Origin: CBDHFN01 sp965262605
Lineage (GTDB): Bacteria; Pseudomonadota; Alphaproteobacteria; JASGCL01
NCBI GenBank assembly: GCA_965262605.1
Contig: CBDHFN010000003.1
Span: 248,001-312,000 of the forward strand
Direction of reading: 5' to 3'
Length of the DNA stretch: 64,000 bases
The notes beneath the pieces are model-generated. The model had not been told where the DNA came from. It did not search any database and was given only the letters and a program-made list of their open reading frames with translations. Shown piece after piece: positions 54,446 through 62,937 of the stretch (position 1 is its first letter; the number at the start of each line of letters is the position of its first letter). Made by a program: the position numbers and the translations under genes.

Positions 54446-55425
54446 GTTTTTTTACCAATAAGAAAATTTTAATCACGGGCGGTTCGGGTATGATTGGACA
54501 GGCTTTGGTTAAGTTATTAAAACAACAAGACGCGATTATATCGGTTGCATCGCTTGATGAATCTGCCCGCGCCCCAGAAGGTATTAAATATGTGCAATGC
54601 GATTTACGCGAATTTTCTTCGTGTCTGGCGGTATGCGAAGGTCAAGAAATTGTTTTTCAATTAGCGGGCATTAAAGGCTCGCCAGCCATGGCGGCACAAA
54701 AGCCCGCCAGTTTTATGGTGCCAACTTTACAATTTAGCGTCAATATGATGGAGGCGGCGTTTCGGTGCCGTGTGGAACGATTCTTATTCACAAGTTCGGT
54801 CGGGGTTTATGCCCCCGCCGAAGTTTTTCATGAAGATTCCGTTTGGCAATCATTTCCGTCCGATAATGATAAATTTGCGGGCTGGGCAAAACGAATCGCG
54901 GAATTGCAAGCTCAAGCCTATGCCATAGAGCATAATTGGCGCAATATAGCGATTGTTCGCCCGGCAAATGTTTATGGACCATTTGATAATTTTGATGCGC
55001 AAAATGCCATGGTTATACCTTCATTAATTCGCCGTTTAGTTGATGGTGAAAATCCGCTTAAAGTTTGGGGCGATGGCACGCCAATTCGCGATTTTATTCA
55101 TTGCGATGATGTCGCGCGCGGTATGATGTTGGCGGTTGAAAAAAATATTACTGAACCCATAAATTTAGGCAGCGGCATGGGTTATACGATTGGCGAAATT
55201 GCAAAAATGGCGGCAAAAATCGCTGGTGGTGCCGATATAATTTTTGACACAACGAAACCCGCGGGCGATGCTAAGCGATTAATGGATATGACGCGTGCCA
55301 CAAAATATGGCTTCACGCCCCAAGTCGCGCTTGAACAGGGGTTGCAAGAAACTTTTGATTGGTATATAAGCAATAAAAATCATGCGGATAACCGATATAA
55401 TGCTTTTACCGAAAAAACCCGTTAA
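54442..55425 (+). CDS. NAD-dependent epimerase/dehydratase
   Basis: An extended-SDR protein of 327 residues. The Rossmann motif is GGSGMIGQALVKLL; TSSVGVYAPAEVFHED and VRPANVYGPFDNFDAQNAMVIPSLIRRL are typical. The Y-x3-K signature reads AGWAK, with the Tyr replaced by Ala and the Lys kept, so a conventional catalytic Tyr is missing. WGDGTPIRDFIHCDDVARGM is the substrate region. It overlaps neighbours on both sides (4 nt and 1 nt). Confidence 0.82.
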   Translation: MSFFTNKKILITGGSGMIGQALVKLLKQQDAIISVASLDESARAPEGIKYVQCDLREFSSCLAVCEGQEIVFQLAGIKGSPAMAAQKPASFMVPTLQFSVNMMEAAFRCRVERFLFTSSVGVYAPAEVFHEDSVWQSFPSDNDKFAGWAKRIAELQAQAYAIEHNWRNIAIVRPANVYGPFDNFDAQNAMVIPSLIRRLVDGENPLKVWGDGTPIRDFIHCDDVARGMMLAVEKNITEPINLGSGMGYTIGEIAKMAAKIAGGADIIFDTTKPAGDAKRLMDMTRATKYGFTPQVALEQGLQETFDWYISNKNHADNRYNAFTEKTR

Positions 55426-56051
55426 TGGCAAATAAGCGGGCATTTATTCTTGGGGGCACAAGCCAGATAATGCAGGCAGTCATTGATTATTGCGCCCATA
55501 ATGGTTTTGATGTTTATTTTACTTATCATCATCACCAGCAAATTGCCGAAAATATTTGCAATAAATATCCCCAAGGGCAAGTAAAATCATGCGCTTTTGA
55601 CATTAGTGATAGAGAAAATTTTGTGAAAATTCATGAATTTATTCAACAACCGATAAATTTATATATTAATGCCATTGCCGTGGCGCATGAACGCAAAAAT
55701 TTTCAAGATTTAAGCCCAGCGGAAATTACGGCGCAAATTCAAGGCAATATAACAAACCCCTTATTATTATTTTATGAATTACACCATTGGCTTAGCGATG
55801 ATGCGGTATTTATTCAATGCGGTTCCAAAGTCGTGCATACGGGGGGCAATAAAATCAGCATTTATGCCGCCAGCAAAGCCGCGTGGCAGGTATTAATGCC
55901 AGCATGGGCGCGTGAAAATCCCCAAAAATATTTTTATGCGGTAAATCCGCCCGCAATTAACGATGAAAACCTGTCAGAAATTTGCGGTTATTTTATTAAT
56001 TTTATCAATAAAAAATTTCCTTCGGGCACGCATTACCCAAATTTTAGCTAA
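55425..56051 (+). CDS. Short-chain dehydrogenase/reductase
   Basis: A classical SDR-like protein of 208 residues, somewhat short. The cofactor segment FILGGTSQIMQAVIDYCAHNGFDV matches a TGxxxGIG-type nucleotide fold. The active site has INAIAVAHER and the intact Tyr-Lys motif YAASKAAWQVLMPAWARE. NPPAIND is the loop after the Lys. It begins at the stop of the upstream epimerase (one shared base), so the three genes are translationally coupled. The specific substrate is unknown. Confidence 0.75.
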   Translation: MANKRAFILGGTSQIMQAVIDYCAHNGFDVYFTYHHHQQIAENICNKYPQGQVKSCAFDISDRENFVKIHEFIQQPINLYINAIAVAHERKNFQDLSPAEITAQIQGNITNPLLLFYELHHWLSDDAVFIQCGSKVVHTGGNKISIYAASKAAWQVLMPAWARENPQKYFYAVNPPAINDENLSEICGYFINFINKKFPSGTHYPNFS

Positions 56052-56098
56052 ATTCAATACAAATGAGCGAATTTCAAAATTAATTTTTTAGAAGGATT

Positions 56099-56171
56099 AG
56101 AGGGCAAGAATACACAAAAAAGCGCAATTTACAGATAGTAAATGAGCATTTTGAGGGTGTTCTTAACCGAT
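56099..56171. repeat. Uninterrupted counterpart of the 11.1-kb outer palindrome
   Basis: Arms 56108-56132 and 56138-56162 form an imperfect hairpin with loop AGATA; the loop-proximal stem is ATTTAC/GTAAAT. It shares AGAGGGCAA on the left and TGAGCATTTTGAG...TTAACCGATTA on the right with 11108-11270, but has no inserted two-hairpin element. It fills most of the 179-bp gap between the SDR gene and the nrdA stop and may serve as a terminator. Confidence 0.7.
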
Positions 56172-56230
56172 TAAGGCAAATAAAAAATAATTTTGAAATC
56201 GTCTCAAATATAAGTTTGTTGTATTAAGAA

Positions 56231-58246
56231 TTATTGGCAAGCTAAACATTCTTCATAATCAATTTTTTTATATTCCTTAATTTGCGTTAAATTATCAAGG
56301 CTTTTTTCCGCGCGTTGCAAGGATTTAGAACGGCAATAATAAAGCGATTTCACGCCCTTTTCCCAAGCCATCAAATGAATGCGGTGCAAATCGCGTTTAT
56401 GAATATCGGCATTTAAGAAAATATTTAATGATTGTGATTGGCAAATATACGGCGTTCTGTCCGCGGCAAATTCAATCAACCAGCGTTGATCAATTTCATG
56501 CGCGGTTTTAAATACAGATTTTTCGGTTTCATTCAAGAAATCTAAATGCTGCACCGACCCTTCGTGCATGGTAATGGACGACCAAATTTCGTCATTATCT
56601 TGATTTTTTGACGCTAATAATTGCTTTAAATAAATATTATGCACGGCAAAAGACCCGCTTAGTGTTTTATGCGTATAGCTATTGCCAGCGATGGGTTCAA
56701 TACCCGCGGACGCACCGCCACAGATGATACTGATGGAAGCGGTTGGCGCAATCGCTAGCTTATTGGAAAATCGTTCCATAATGCCAAATTCTGCGGCATC
56801 AGGGCATGCGCCTTTTTCAACAGCTAATTTTTGCGACGCCGCATCGGCTTGTTCGCGAATTTTTTTAAATATTCTGATATTGTAAGATTTTGCCATCGCC
56901 GATTCCCAAGGAATCATTTTAGATTGCAAATAAGAATGAAAACCCATAACCCCCAATCCGACGGAGCGTTCACGCATCGCCGCATATGACGCGCGGTGAA
57001 ATTGTGTCGGCGCATGGTCAATAAAATCTTGCAAAACATTATCCAAAAACCGCAAGACATCTTCAACTATCATGCTATTATCTTTCCAAGCATCGTAAGT
57101 TTCTAAATTTAAAGAACTTAAACAACAAACAGCCGTGCGGTTTTTACCATCTTTGTCAATGCCGGTTGGCAGGGTAATTTCCGAACATAAATTGGAAGTT
57201 TTAACGCTAAGCCCGCCCAATTTTTGTTGTTCGGGAATGGCGCGATTGACTGTGTCGTTAAAAACAATATAAGGCTCACCGGTTTCAATGCGCGCAGTTA
57301 ACAAGCGAATCCAAATTTCACGCGCTTTTACTTTGCGAATTACGGAATTATCTTTGGGCGAAGTTAAGCCCCATTCATCATCATCGCGAACCGCACGCAT
57401 AAAATCATCGCTTACAAGGACTCCATGATGTAAATTTAACGAACGGCGATTCGGGTCGCCCCCAGTTGGACGGCGCAATTCAATAAATTCTTCAATTTCT
57501 GGATGCGAAATCGGCATATAAACAGCCGATGAACCACGGCGCAAGGAACCTTGAGAAATTGCCAATGAAAGACTATCCATCACTTTCACAAACGGCATAA
57601 CGCCCGAAGTTTTGCCAGAACCCTTGACGGGTTCGCCAATTGAGCGCAAATTACCCCAATATGAGCCAATGCCACCGCCTTTGGCGGCAAGCCAGACATT
57701 TTCCGTCCATAAATCAACAATGCCACTTAACGAATCTTCGGCTTCGTTTAAAAAACAAGAAATTGGCAAACCGCGCGACGAGCCACCATTTGAAAGCACG
57801 GGCGTGGCGGGCATAAACCATAATTGCGAAATATAATCATAAATTCGTTGCCCATGCGCCGAATCATCAGCGTAATGCATGGCAACGCGGGCAAACATTT
57901 CTTGGTATGTTTCACCTTCAAGCAAATATCGGTCATCAAGAGTATCTTTGCCAAAATCTGTAAGTAAACTATCACGCGATTTATTAATTTGTATGCGAAT
58001 GCCCCGTTCATTTTGCCGAAAAATTTCAATTTCATTATCGCGCGTTAAAAGCACGGGAATTTTATTTTGGCGCGATTCATGCACGATTTTTTGCACTAAA
58101 TCATCGGTATCGGCATGGTTATGCGAATCGTCCGAATTATCGGTTGCGTCATTGTTTGTGTTAAGGGCGAGTTCGGGTTGATAATCCGCGGCGCGATATT
58201 CATCGTTGCGGTAATCCATCGGGGACATTATCATTTTATTGGGCAT
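56231..58246 (-). CDS. nrdA: Ribonucleotide reductase, class I catalytic subunit
   Basis: Reduces ribonucleotides for DNA synthesis; 671 residues, without an obvious N-terminal ATP-cone. Active-site segments: SCFLNEAEDSLSGI (first Cys), SNLCSEITLP with Cys, VCCLSSLNLE, and a C-terminal redox pair in EECLACQ. GGGIGSYWGNLRS and SISIICGGASAGIEP are family signatures. The tyrosyl-radical subunit NrdB is not in the window. Two NrdR-box-like palindromes lie 100-147 bp upstream. A convergent repeat follows its stop. Confidence 0.93.
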   Translation of the reverse strand: MPNKMIMSPMDYRNDEYRAADYQPELALNTNNDATDNSDDSHNHADTDDLVQKIVHESRQNKIPVLLTRDNEIEIFRQNERGIRIQINKSRDSLLTDFGKDTLDDRYLLEGETYQEMFARVAMHYADDSAHGQRIYDYISQLWFMPATPVLSNGGSSRGLPISCFLNEAEDSLSGIVDLWTENVWLAAKGGGIGSYWGNLRSIGEPVKGSGKTSGVMPFVKVMDSLSLAISQGSLRRGSSAVYMPISHPEIEEFIELRRPTGGDPNRRSLNLHHGVLVSDDFMRAVRDDDEWGLTSPKDNSVIRKVKAREIWIRLLTARIETGEPYIVFNDTVNRAIPEQQKLGGLSVKTSNLCSEITLPTGIDKDGKNRTAVCCLSSLNLETYDAWKDNSMIVEDVLRFLDNVLQDFIDHAPTQFHRASYAAMRERSVGLGVMGFHSYLQSKMIPWESAMAKSYNIRIFKKIREQADAASQKLAVEKGACPDAAEFGIMERFSNKLAIAPTASISIICGGASAGIEPIAGNSYTHKTLSGSFAVHNIYLKQLLASKNQDNDEIWSSITMHEGSVQHLDFLNETEKSVFKTAHEIDQRWLIEFAADRTPYICQSQSLNIFLNADIHKRDLHRIHLMAWEKGVKSLYYCRSKSLQRAEKSLDNLTQIKEYKKIDYEECLACQ

Positions 58247-58345
58247 TTGCTTCCTTGGTGTTTTCTGATATTACCATAATTTAATAATTTCAGCAATTAT
58301 TTTGTGAAAAAACTTAATATTTAATCATTCAAAATATATGCCAAA

Positions 58346-58393
58346 TCACTAAATATAGTGTTAATAATTGTGTCTTGACACTATATAAAGTAA
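58346..58393. promoter_or_regulatory. Pair of NrdR-box-like sites upstream of nrdA
   Basis: Box 1 TCACTAAATATAGTGT (58346-58361) and box 2 ACACTATATAAAGTAA (58378-58393) match the NrdR consensus acaCwAtATaTwGtgt at 14 and 13 of 16 positions. Starts are 32 bp apart, about three helical turns, as expected for cooperative NrdR binding. The pair lies 100-147 bp upstream of the nrdA start (minus strand). The remaining 250-bp divergent gap contains AT-rich promoter-like DNA only. Confidence 0.65.
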
Positions 58394-58538
58394 TTCGCTT
58401 TGAAAACAACGAATTTTTTTTAATTTTTTAAAAATAAATTTATTGACAAATAGATTATTTTTATCTTGGATTTATCGGCGATTCTGTGTATAATTTGTGC
58501 ATAATTTTGCCCATTATAAAATAAAAGGTTATATTACA

Positions 58539-59249
58539 ATGACAAATTTGCCAAAACCATCACAAGAACCCACCAAAAAATTGGGACTTTCCATTGATTT
58601 AGATATTTGCGTTGGCTGTCAAGCCTGTGCAACTTCGTGTAAAGAATGGAATGACCAAGGCATTTCAGCACCCATGAATGATATTAACGAATATGGCGCC
58701 GAACCAGATGGGGTTTGGTTTAACCGCATTCATTCTTATGAATTAGAATTGCCAGATGGCGAACAAAAATTAGTGTATTTTCCGAAATCTTGCCTGCATT
58801 GCGAAGACGCGCCTTGCGTTACGGTCTGCCCCACGGGTGCAAGCTATAAGCGAAGCGAAGATGGTATTGTCTTAGTTAATCCTGATACTTGTATTGGTTG
58901 TAAATTATGTTCATGGGCTTGTCCATATGGGGCGCGCGAATTTGATTCGGTTGCCAAAGTTATGAAAAAATGCACGCTTTGCGTGGACCGAATTTATAAT
59001 GATGAATTAGCCCAAGAAGAACGGCAACCCGCCTGTGTTTTAGCTTGCCCAACGGGGGCGCGGGCGTTTGGTGATTTTGCCGACCCTAATTCCGTTGTTT
59101 CCATGCGCGCCAAGGGGCGCGAAAGCGTGGAATTAATGAGCGAACAAGACACAAAGCCAGTTAACCGCTATTTATTGCCGAAAATTTTTAATGCGCCTAA
59201 GCAAAAATTACCGCAATTATTCCAATCTGTTGCTGATTTATTTAAATAA
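58539..59249 (+). CDS. 4Fe-4S ferredoxin-type subunit (SoeB/DmsB-like)
   Basis: An iron-sulfur electron-transfer protein of about 236 residues with four Cys clusters: ICVGCQACATSCKEWN, SCLHCEDAPCVTVCPTGA, TCIGCKLCSWACPYGAREF and KKCTLCVDRI with VLACPTGARAFGDF. It matches the DmsB/NarH-like subunit of molybdopterin oxidoreductases and closely resembles SoeB of the sulfite-oxidising SoeABC enzyme. soeA and soeC are not adjacent. ATG 58539 is preceded by AAAAGG. The neighbour is nuoL, 233 bp later. A sulfite-oxidation role fits xsc in the same window. Confidence 0.75.
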   Translation: MTNLPKPSQEPTKKLGLSIDLDICVGCQACATSCKEWNDQGISAPMNDINEYGAEPDGVWFNRIHSYELELPDGEQKLVYFPKSCLHCEDAPCVTVCPTGASYKRSEDGIVLVNPDTCIGCKLCSWACPYGAREFDSVAKVMKKCTLCVDRIYNDELAQEERQPACVLACPTGARAFGDFADPNSVVSMRAKGRESVELMSEQDTKPVNRYLLPKIFNAPKQKLPQLFQSVADLFK

Positions 59250-59261
59250 TATCGCGTATAA

Positions 59262-59310
59262 AAACACCATAATTTTTGTTCGCTAGCTATTTTGTGCTTG
59301 CGCTTTAGTG
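59262..59310 (-). repeat. Single copy of the AAAGCGYAAGCGC repeat head
   Basis: On the minus strand, TAAAGCGCAAGCACAAAATA (59288-59307) followed by GCTAGCGAAC matches the head of the 7.5-kb repeat units. The rest of the gap to nuoL is AT-rich. Other single copies of this motif are at 17161 and 40336 (plus strand). Confidence 0.5.
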
Positions 59311-59481
59311 CGATTATAGGGTTAAGGGTATATTAATTAAATATCTTCAAAAAAATATGGGGGAATGTCCAGATAAAAAAAAATTTGACAAGGTATAATA
59401 TTCAGTATATAAATTTTCTTGATTACTTGAATTTTTTTAAAAATTCCAATGGAAATTATGGTCAAATTGCTAAGGGTGCAT

Positions 59482-61416
59482 ATGGAAATTTATGAATTAA
59501 TTGTGTTTTTGCCTTTATTAGGGGCGTTATTTTCTGGATTTTTGGGAAATAAGATTCCCGAATTTTTGGCGATGCTTGTGCCAAGCGCGCTTTTAAGCCT
59601 AAGCGCGATTTTAAGCTGGGTTAATTTTTTAACTATCCCCCACGGCGGGATAGAGGTCATCGTGCCGTTGTTAAATTGGGTGTCGGTGGGGGAATTTCAA
59701 TTTAATTGGGCGTTAAGGGTTGATAGTCTTACCTCGGTTATGTTTATTGTCGTCAATAGCGTATCGGCGTTGGTGCATATTTATTCCATCGGTTATATGG
59801 CGCATGATGATTCCAAAGCGCGTTTTTTTGCGTATTTAAGTCTGTTTACCTTTGCCATGTTAATGTTGGTAAGCGCGGATAATTTCGTGCAAATGTTCTT
59901 TGGCTGGGAGGGCGTGGGGCTGGCGTCCTATTTATTAATTGGTTTTTGGCATCATAAATCATCGGCAAATGCCGCCGCCATGAAGGCTTTTTTAGTAAAC
60001 CGAGTTGGTGATATTGGCTTTGCCTTAGGGATTTTCGCGGCATTTAAAATGACGGGTGCTTTGCAATTTGACGAATTTTTTGCCAAAGTCCCTGATTTAG
60101 TGGGCGTTTCCATCAATTTTTTAGGGTTTGAATTGCCCGCAATTACTACGATTTGTATTTTATTATTCATTGGGGCAATGGGTAAATCGGCGCAATTAGG
60201 GCTGCATACTTGGTTGCCCGATGCGATGGAGGGTCCGACACCCGTATCGGCATTAATTCATGCGGCAACTATGGTGACGGCGGGCGTATTTATGGTTTGC
60301 CGTTTGTCGCCTTTATTTGAATATTCTGAATTTGCGCTTAATGTTATTACCATTATTGGTGCCAGCACCGCATTTTTTGCCGCGACTATTGGGCTTACCC
60401 AAACCGATATTAAGCGCGTGATTGCTTATTCAACTTGTTCGCAATTGGGATATATGTTTTTCGCGGCGGGTTTGTCGGCTTATCCAGTGGCGATGTTTCA
60501 TTTAACAACCCATGCTTTTTTTAAGGCTTTGTTATTTTTAGGAGCTGGTTCCGTGATTCACGCCATGGGGGGCGAACAAGATTTGCGTAAGATGGGCGGC
60601 ACATTTAAGTTAATTAAATTTTCCTATATTATGATGTGGATTGGTTCATTGGCTTTAACGGGTATGCCGTTTTTTGCTGGTTTTTATTCTAAAGACGCTA
60701 TTTTAGAAGTTGCATTTGTGGCGCACAGCGAATTTGCCCATTATGCTTTTTGGATGGGAATTATCGCCGCTTTCATGACAGCGTTTTATAGCTGGCGTTT
60801 ATTGGTTTTAGCCTTTCACGGAGTGCCTAGGGCAAGCGAAGAAGTCATGCGCCATATTCACGAATCCCCGATGGTGATGTTGTTGCCTTTGGCGTTATTG
60901 GCAATTGGCGCAATTTTTTCCGGATATTTCTTAAATCATCTGTTTATTGGCGGGAATATTGAGGCGTTTTGGGGTAAGGCGATATTTATAAATCCTGAAA
61001 ACCATATTATGCACGCGTTTCATGATGTGCCCGAATGGGTAAGCAACTTGCCTTTATTCGTGGGTTTAGCGGGTATTGTGATGGCAAGCTTTATTTATGG
61101 TGTTAAGCCTGATTGGGCGAATATTATCGCGATAATTTTGAAACCATTTTATATTATTTCGTATAATAAATGGTTTTTTGATGAAATATATGATTTTTTA
61201 TTGGTAAAACCCGCCTTTATTTTGGGCAAAATTTTCTGGCGCATCGGCGATATTGGGTTGATTGATTTTTTCGGTCCGAACGGCGTTGCTTGGCTATCAA
61301 TGAAAATTGGGCGCGGGTTAAGCAGATGGCAAACTGGTTATGTTTATCATTATGTAATGTTAATGATAATTGGTGTGGGTTTGTTTTGCGGTTTAATTAT
61401 ATATAGGATTTTATGA
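59482..61416 (+). CDS. nuoL: NADH-quinone oxidoreductase subunit L
   Basis: The distal proton-pumping antiporter-like subunit of complex I, about 644 residues. The characteristic sequences include DSLTSVMFIVVNSVSALVHIYSIGYM, FFGWEGVGLASYLLIGFW (Glu on TM5), the LHTWLPDAMEGPTPVSALIHAATMVTAGVF helix and the C-terminal lateral helix region. ATG 59482 (MEIYELIVFLPL) is the usual N-terminus, though ATG 59449 would also be in frame with 11 more residues. nuoM overlaps by 4 nt. nuoA-K are elsewhere. Confidence 0.94.
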   Translation: MEIYELIVFLPLLGALFSGFLGNKIPEFLAMLVPSALLSLSAILSWVNFLTIPHGGIEVIVPLLNWVSVGEFQFNWALRVDSLTSVMFIVVNSVSALVHIYSIGYMAHDDSKARFFAYLSLFTFAMLMLVSADNFVQMFFGWEGVGLASYLLIGFWHHKSSANAAAMKAFLVNRVGDIGFALGIFAAFKMTGALQFDEFFAKVPDLVGVSINFLGFELPAITTICILLFIGAMGKSAQLGLHTWLPDAMEGPTPVSALIHAATMVTAGVFMVCRLSPLFEYSEFALNVITIIGASTAFFAATIGLTQTDIKRVIAYSTCSQLGYMFFAAGLSAYPVAMFHLTTHAFFKALLFLGAGSVIHAMGGEQDLRKMGGTFKLIKFSYIMMWIGSLALTGMPFFAGFYSKDAILEVAFVAHSEFAHYAFWMGIIAAFMTAFYSWRLLVLAFHGVPRASEEVMRHIHESPMVMLLPLALLAIGAIFSGYFLNHLFIGGNIEAFWGKAIFINPENHIMHAFHDVPEWVSNLPLFVGLAGIVMASFIYGVKPDWANIIAIILKPFYIISYNKWFFDEIYDFLLVKPAFILGKIFWRIGDIGLIDFFGPNGVAWLSMKIGRGLSRWQTGYVYHYVMLMIIGVGLFCGLIIYRIL

Positions 61417-62936
61417 TGACATACCCAATATTAACTCTTATGTTAGTCGTGCCAGCCATTGGCGTTGGCTTATTGTTGTTGCAAAATAATAATCCAAGCA
61501 ATGCCACGCTTGCAAGGCATACGGCGTTATGGATTTCGGTGCTTAATTTCATTATTTCCTTAGTTGTTTGGGCTAATTTTGATAATACCAGCGCAGATTA
61601 TCAATTTTCTGAACAATTTGTTTGGTTTAAGCCTTATCAAATAACATATCATGTCGGTATTGACGGCATATCGCTGTTTTTTGTGTTATTATCAACCTTA
61701 TTAACCCCGATTTGTATATGGTCGTGTTTTGATGCCGTGCAAACACGGGTGCGCGATTATATGATAGCATTCTTAGTATTAGAAATCATGATGATTGGCA
61801 GTTTCATCGCCCTTGATTTATTTGTATTTTATATTTTCTTTGAAGGCGTGTTATTGCCGATGTTTATTATTATTGGCATTTGGGGCGGTAAAAATCGGGT
61901 TTATGCTAGTTATAAATTCTTTTTATATACTTTATTAGGGTCGGTATTAATGTTGTTAGCCATGTTTTTAATGACGGCAATTGTCGGTTCTTCGGATTTT
62001 AGCGAAATTGCCAAGGTGCGTTTCCCAAAAATTCTGCAATATATATTTTTCATTGCATTTTTTGCCAGTTTTGCCGTTAAAGTTCCGATGTGGCCAGTGC
62101 ATACTTGGTTGCCCGATGCCCATGTGGAAGCGCCAACAGCGGGTTCGGTTATTTTGGCGGGAGTTTTATTAAAAATGGGGGGTTATGGTTTCTTGCGGTT
62201 TAGCTTGGGCATGTTCCCTGATGTATCGCAAACTTTATCACCGATGATGTTAAGTTTAGCGGCGATTGCCGTAATTTACACTTCCCTAGTCGCCTTGGTG
62301 CAACATGATATGAAAAAATTAATTGCTTATTCATCGGTTGCCCATATGGGATTTGTGATAGCGGGCTTGTTTTCATTTAATATTCAAGGTATAACGGGCG
62401 CGATGTTGGTAATGATTTCGCATGGTTTAGTCTCATCGGCATTGTTTTTAATTGTTGGCGTAATTTACGACAGAATTCATACCCGAGAAATTGCGGCATA
62501 TGGCGGGCTTGTAAATAGAATGCCAAAATATGCCGTGATTTTTATGTTTTTCACCATGGCATCGGTGGGATTACCGGGCACTTCGGGATTTGTCGGCGAA
62601 TTTTTAGTATTGGCGGGTATTTTCCAATATGACACAATTTATGGCAGTTTAATTGCCTTGGGCATGGTTTTGGGTGCGGCTTACGCGTTATATCTTTATC
62701 GTCAAGTTATTTTTGGCGTTTTAGACAAAGCAAATTTACAAGATATTATGGATTGTAATAAACGCGAATTGATTATTTTTGCGATATTAATTATTTTAAC
62801 TATTTGGATTGGTATTTATCCGCAAATTATTATTGACCCAATGACGCCATCACTGCAACGGATAATTAATAACTTCACTAAACCCGAAATTAGTGCCAGT
62901 ATTCAAAATTTAAGCCCAATTTTTAGCCGAGGATAA
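61413..62936 (+). CDS. nuoM: NADH-quinone oxidoreductase subunit M
   Basis: A complex I antiporter-like subunit of 507 residues. The DGISLFFVLLSTLLTPICI segment, FFEGVLLPMFIIIGIWGG (key Glu), KVPMWPVHTWLPDAHVEAPTAGSVILAGVLLKMGGYG and SSVAHMGFVIAGLF are typical. It overlaps nuoL by 4 nt (ATGA) and is followed by nuoN after 1 nt, forming an operon. Confidence 0.95.
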   Translation: MMTYPILTLMLVVPAIGVGLLLLQNNNPSNATLARHTALWISVLNFIISLVVWANFDNTSADYQFSEQFVWFKPYQITYHVGIDGISLFFVLLSTLLTPICIWSCFDAVQTRVRDYMIAFLVLEIMMIGSFIALDLFVFYIFFEGVLLPMFIIIGIWGGKNRVYASYKFFLYTLLGSVLMLLAMFLMTAIVGSSDFSEIAKVRFPKILQYIFFIAFFASFAVKVPMWPVHTWLPDAHVEAPTAGSVILAGVLLKMGGYGFLRFSLGMFPDVSQTLSPMMLSLAAIAVIYTSLVALVQHDMKKLIAYSSVAHMGFVIAGLFSFNIQGITGAMLVMISHGLVSSALFLIVGVIYDRIHTREIAAYGGLVNRMPKYAVIFMFFTMASVGLPGTSGFVGEFLVLAGIFQYDTIYGSLIALGMVLGAAYALYLYRQVIFGVLDKANLQDIMDCNKRELIIFAILIILTIWIGIYPQIIIDPMTPSLQRIINNFTKPEISASIQNLSPIFSRG

Positions 62937-62937
62937 A

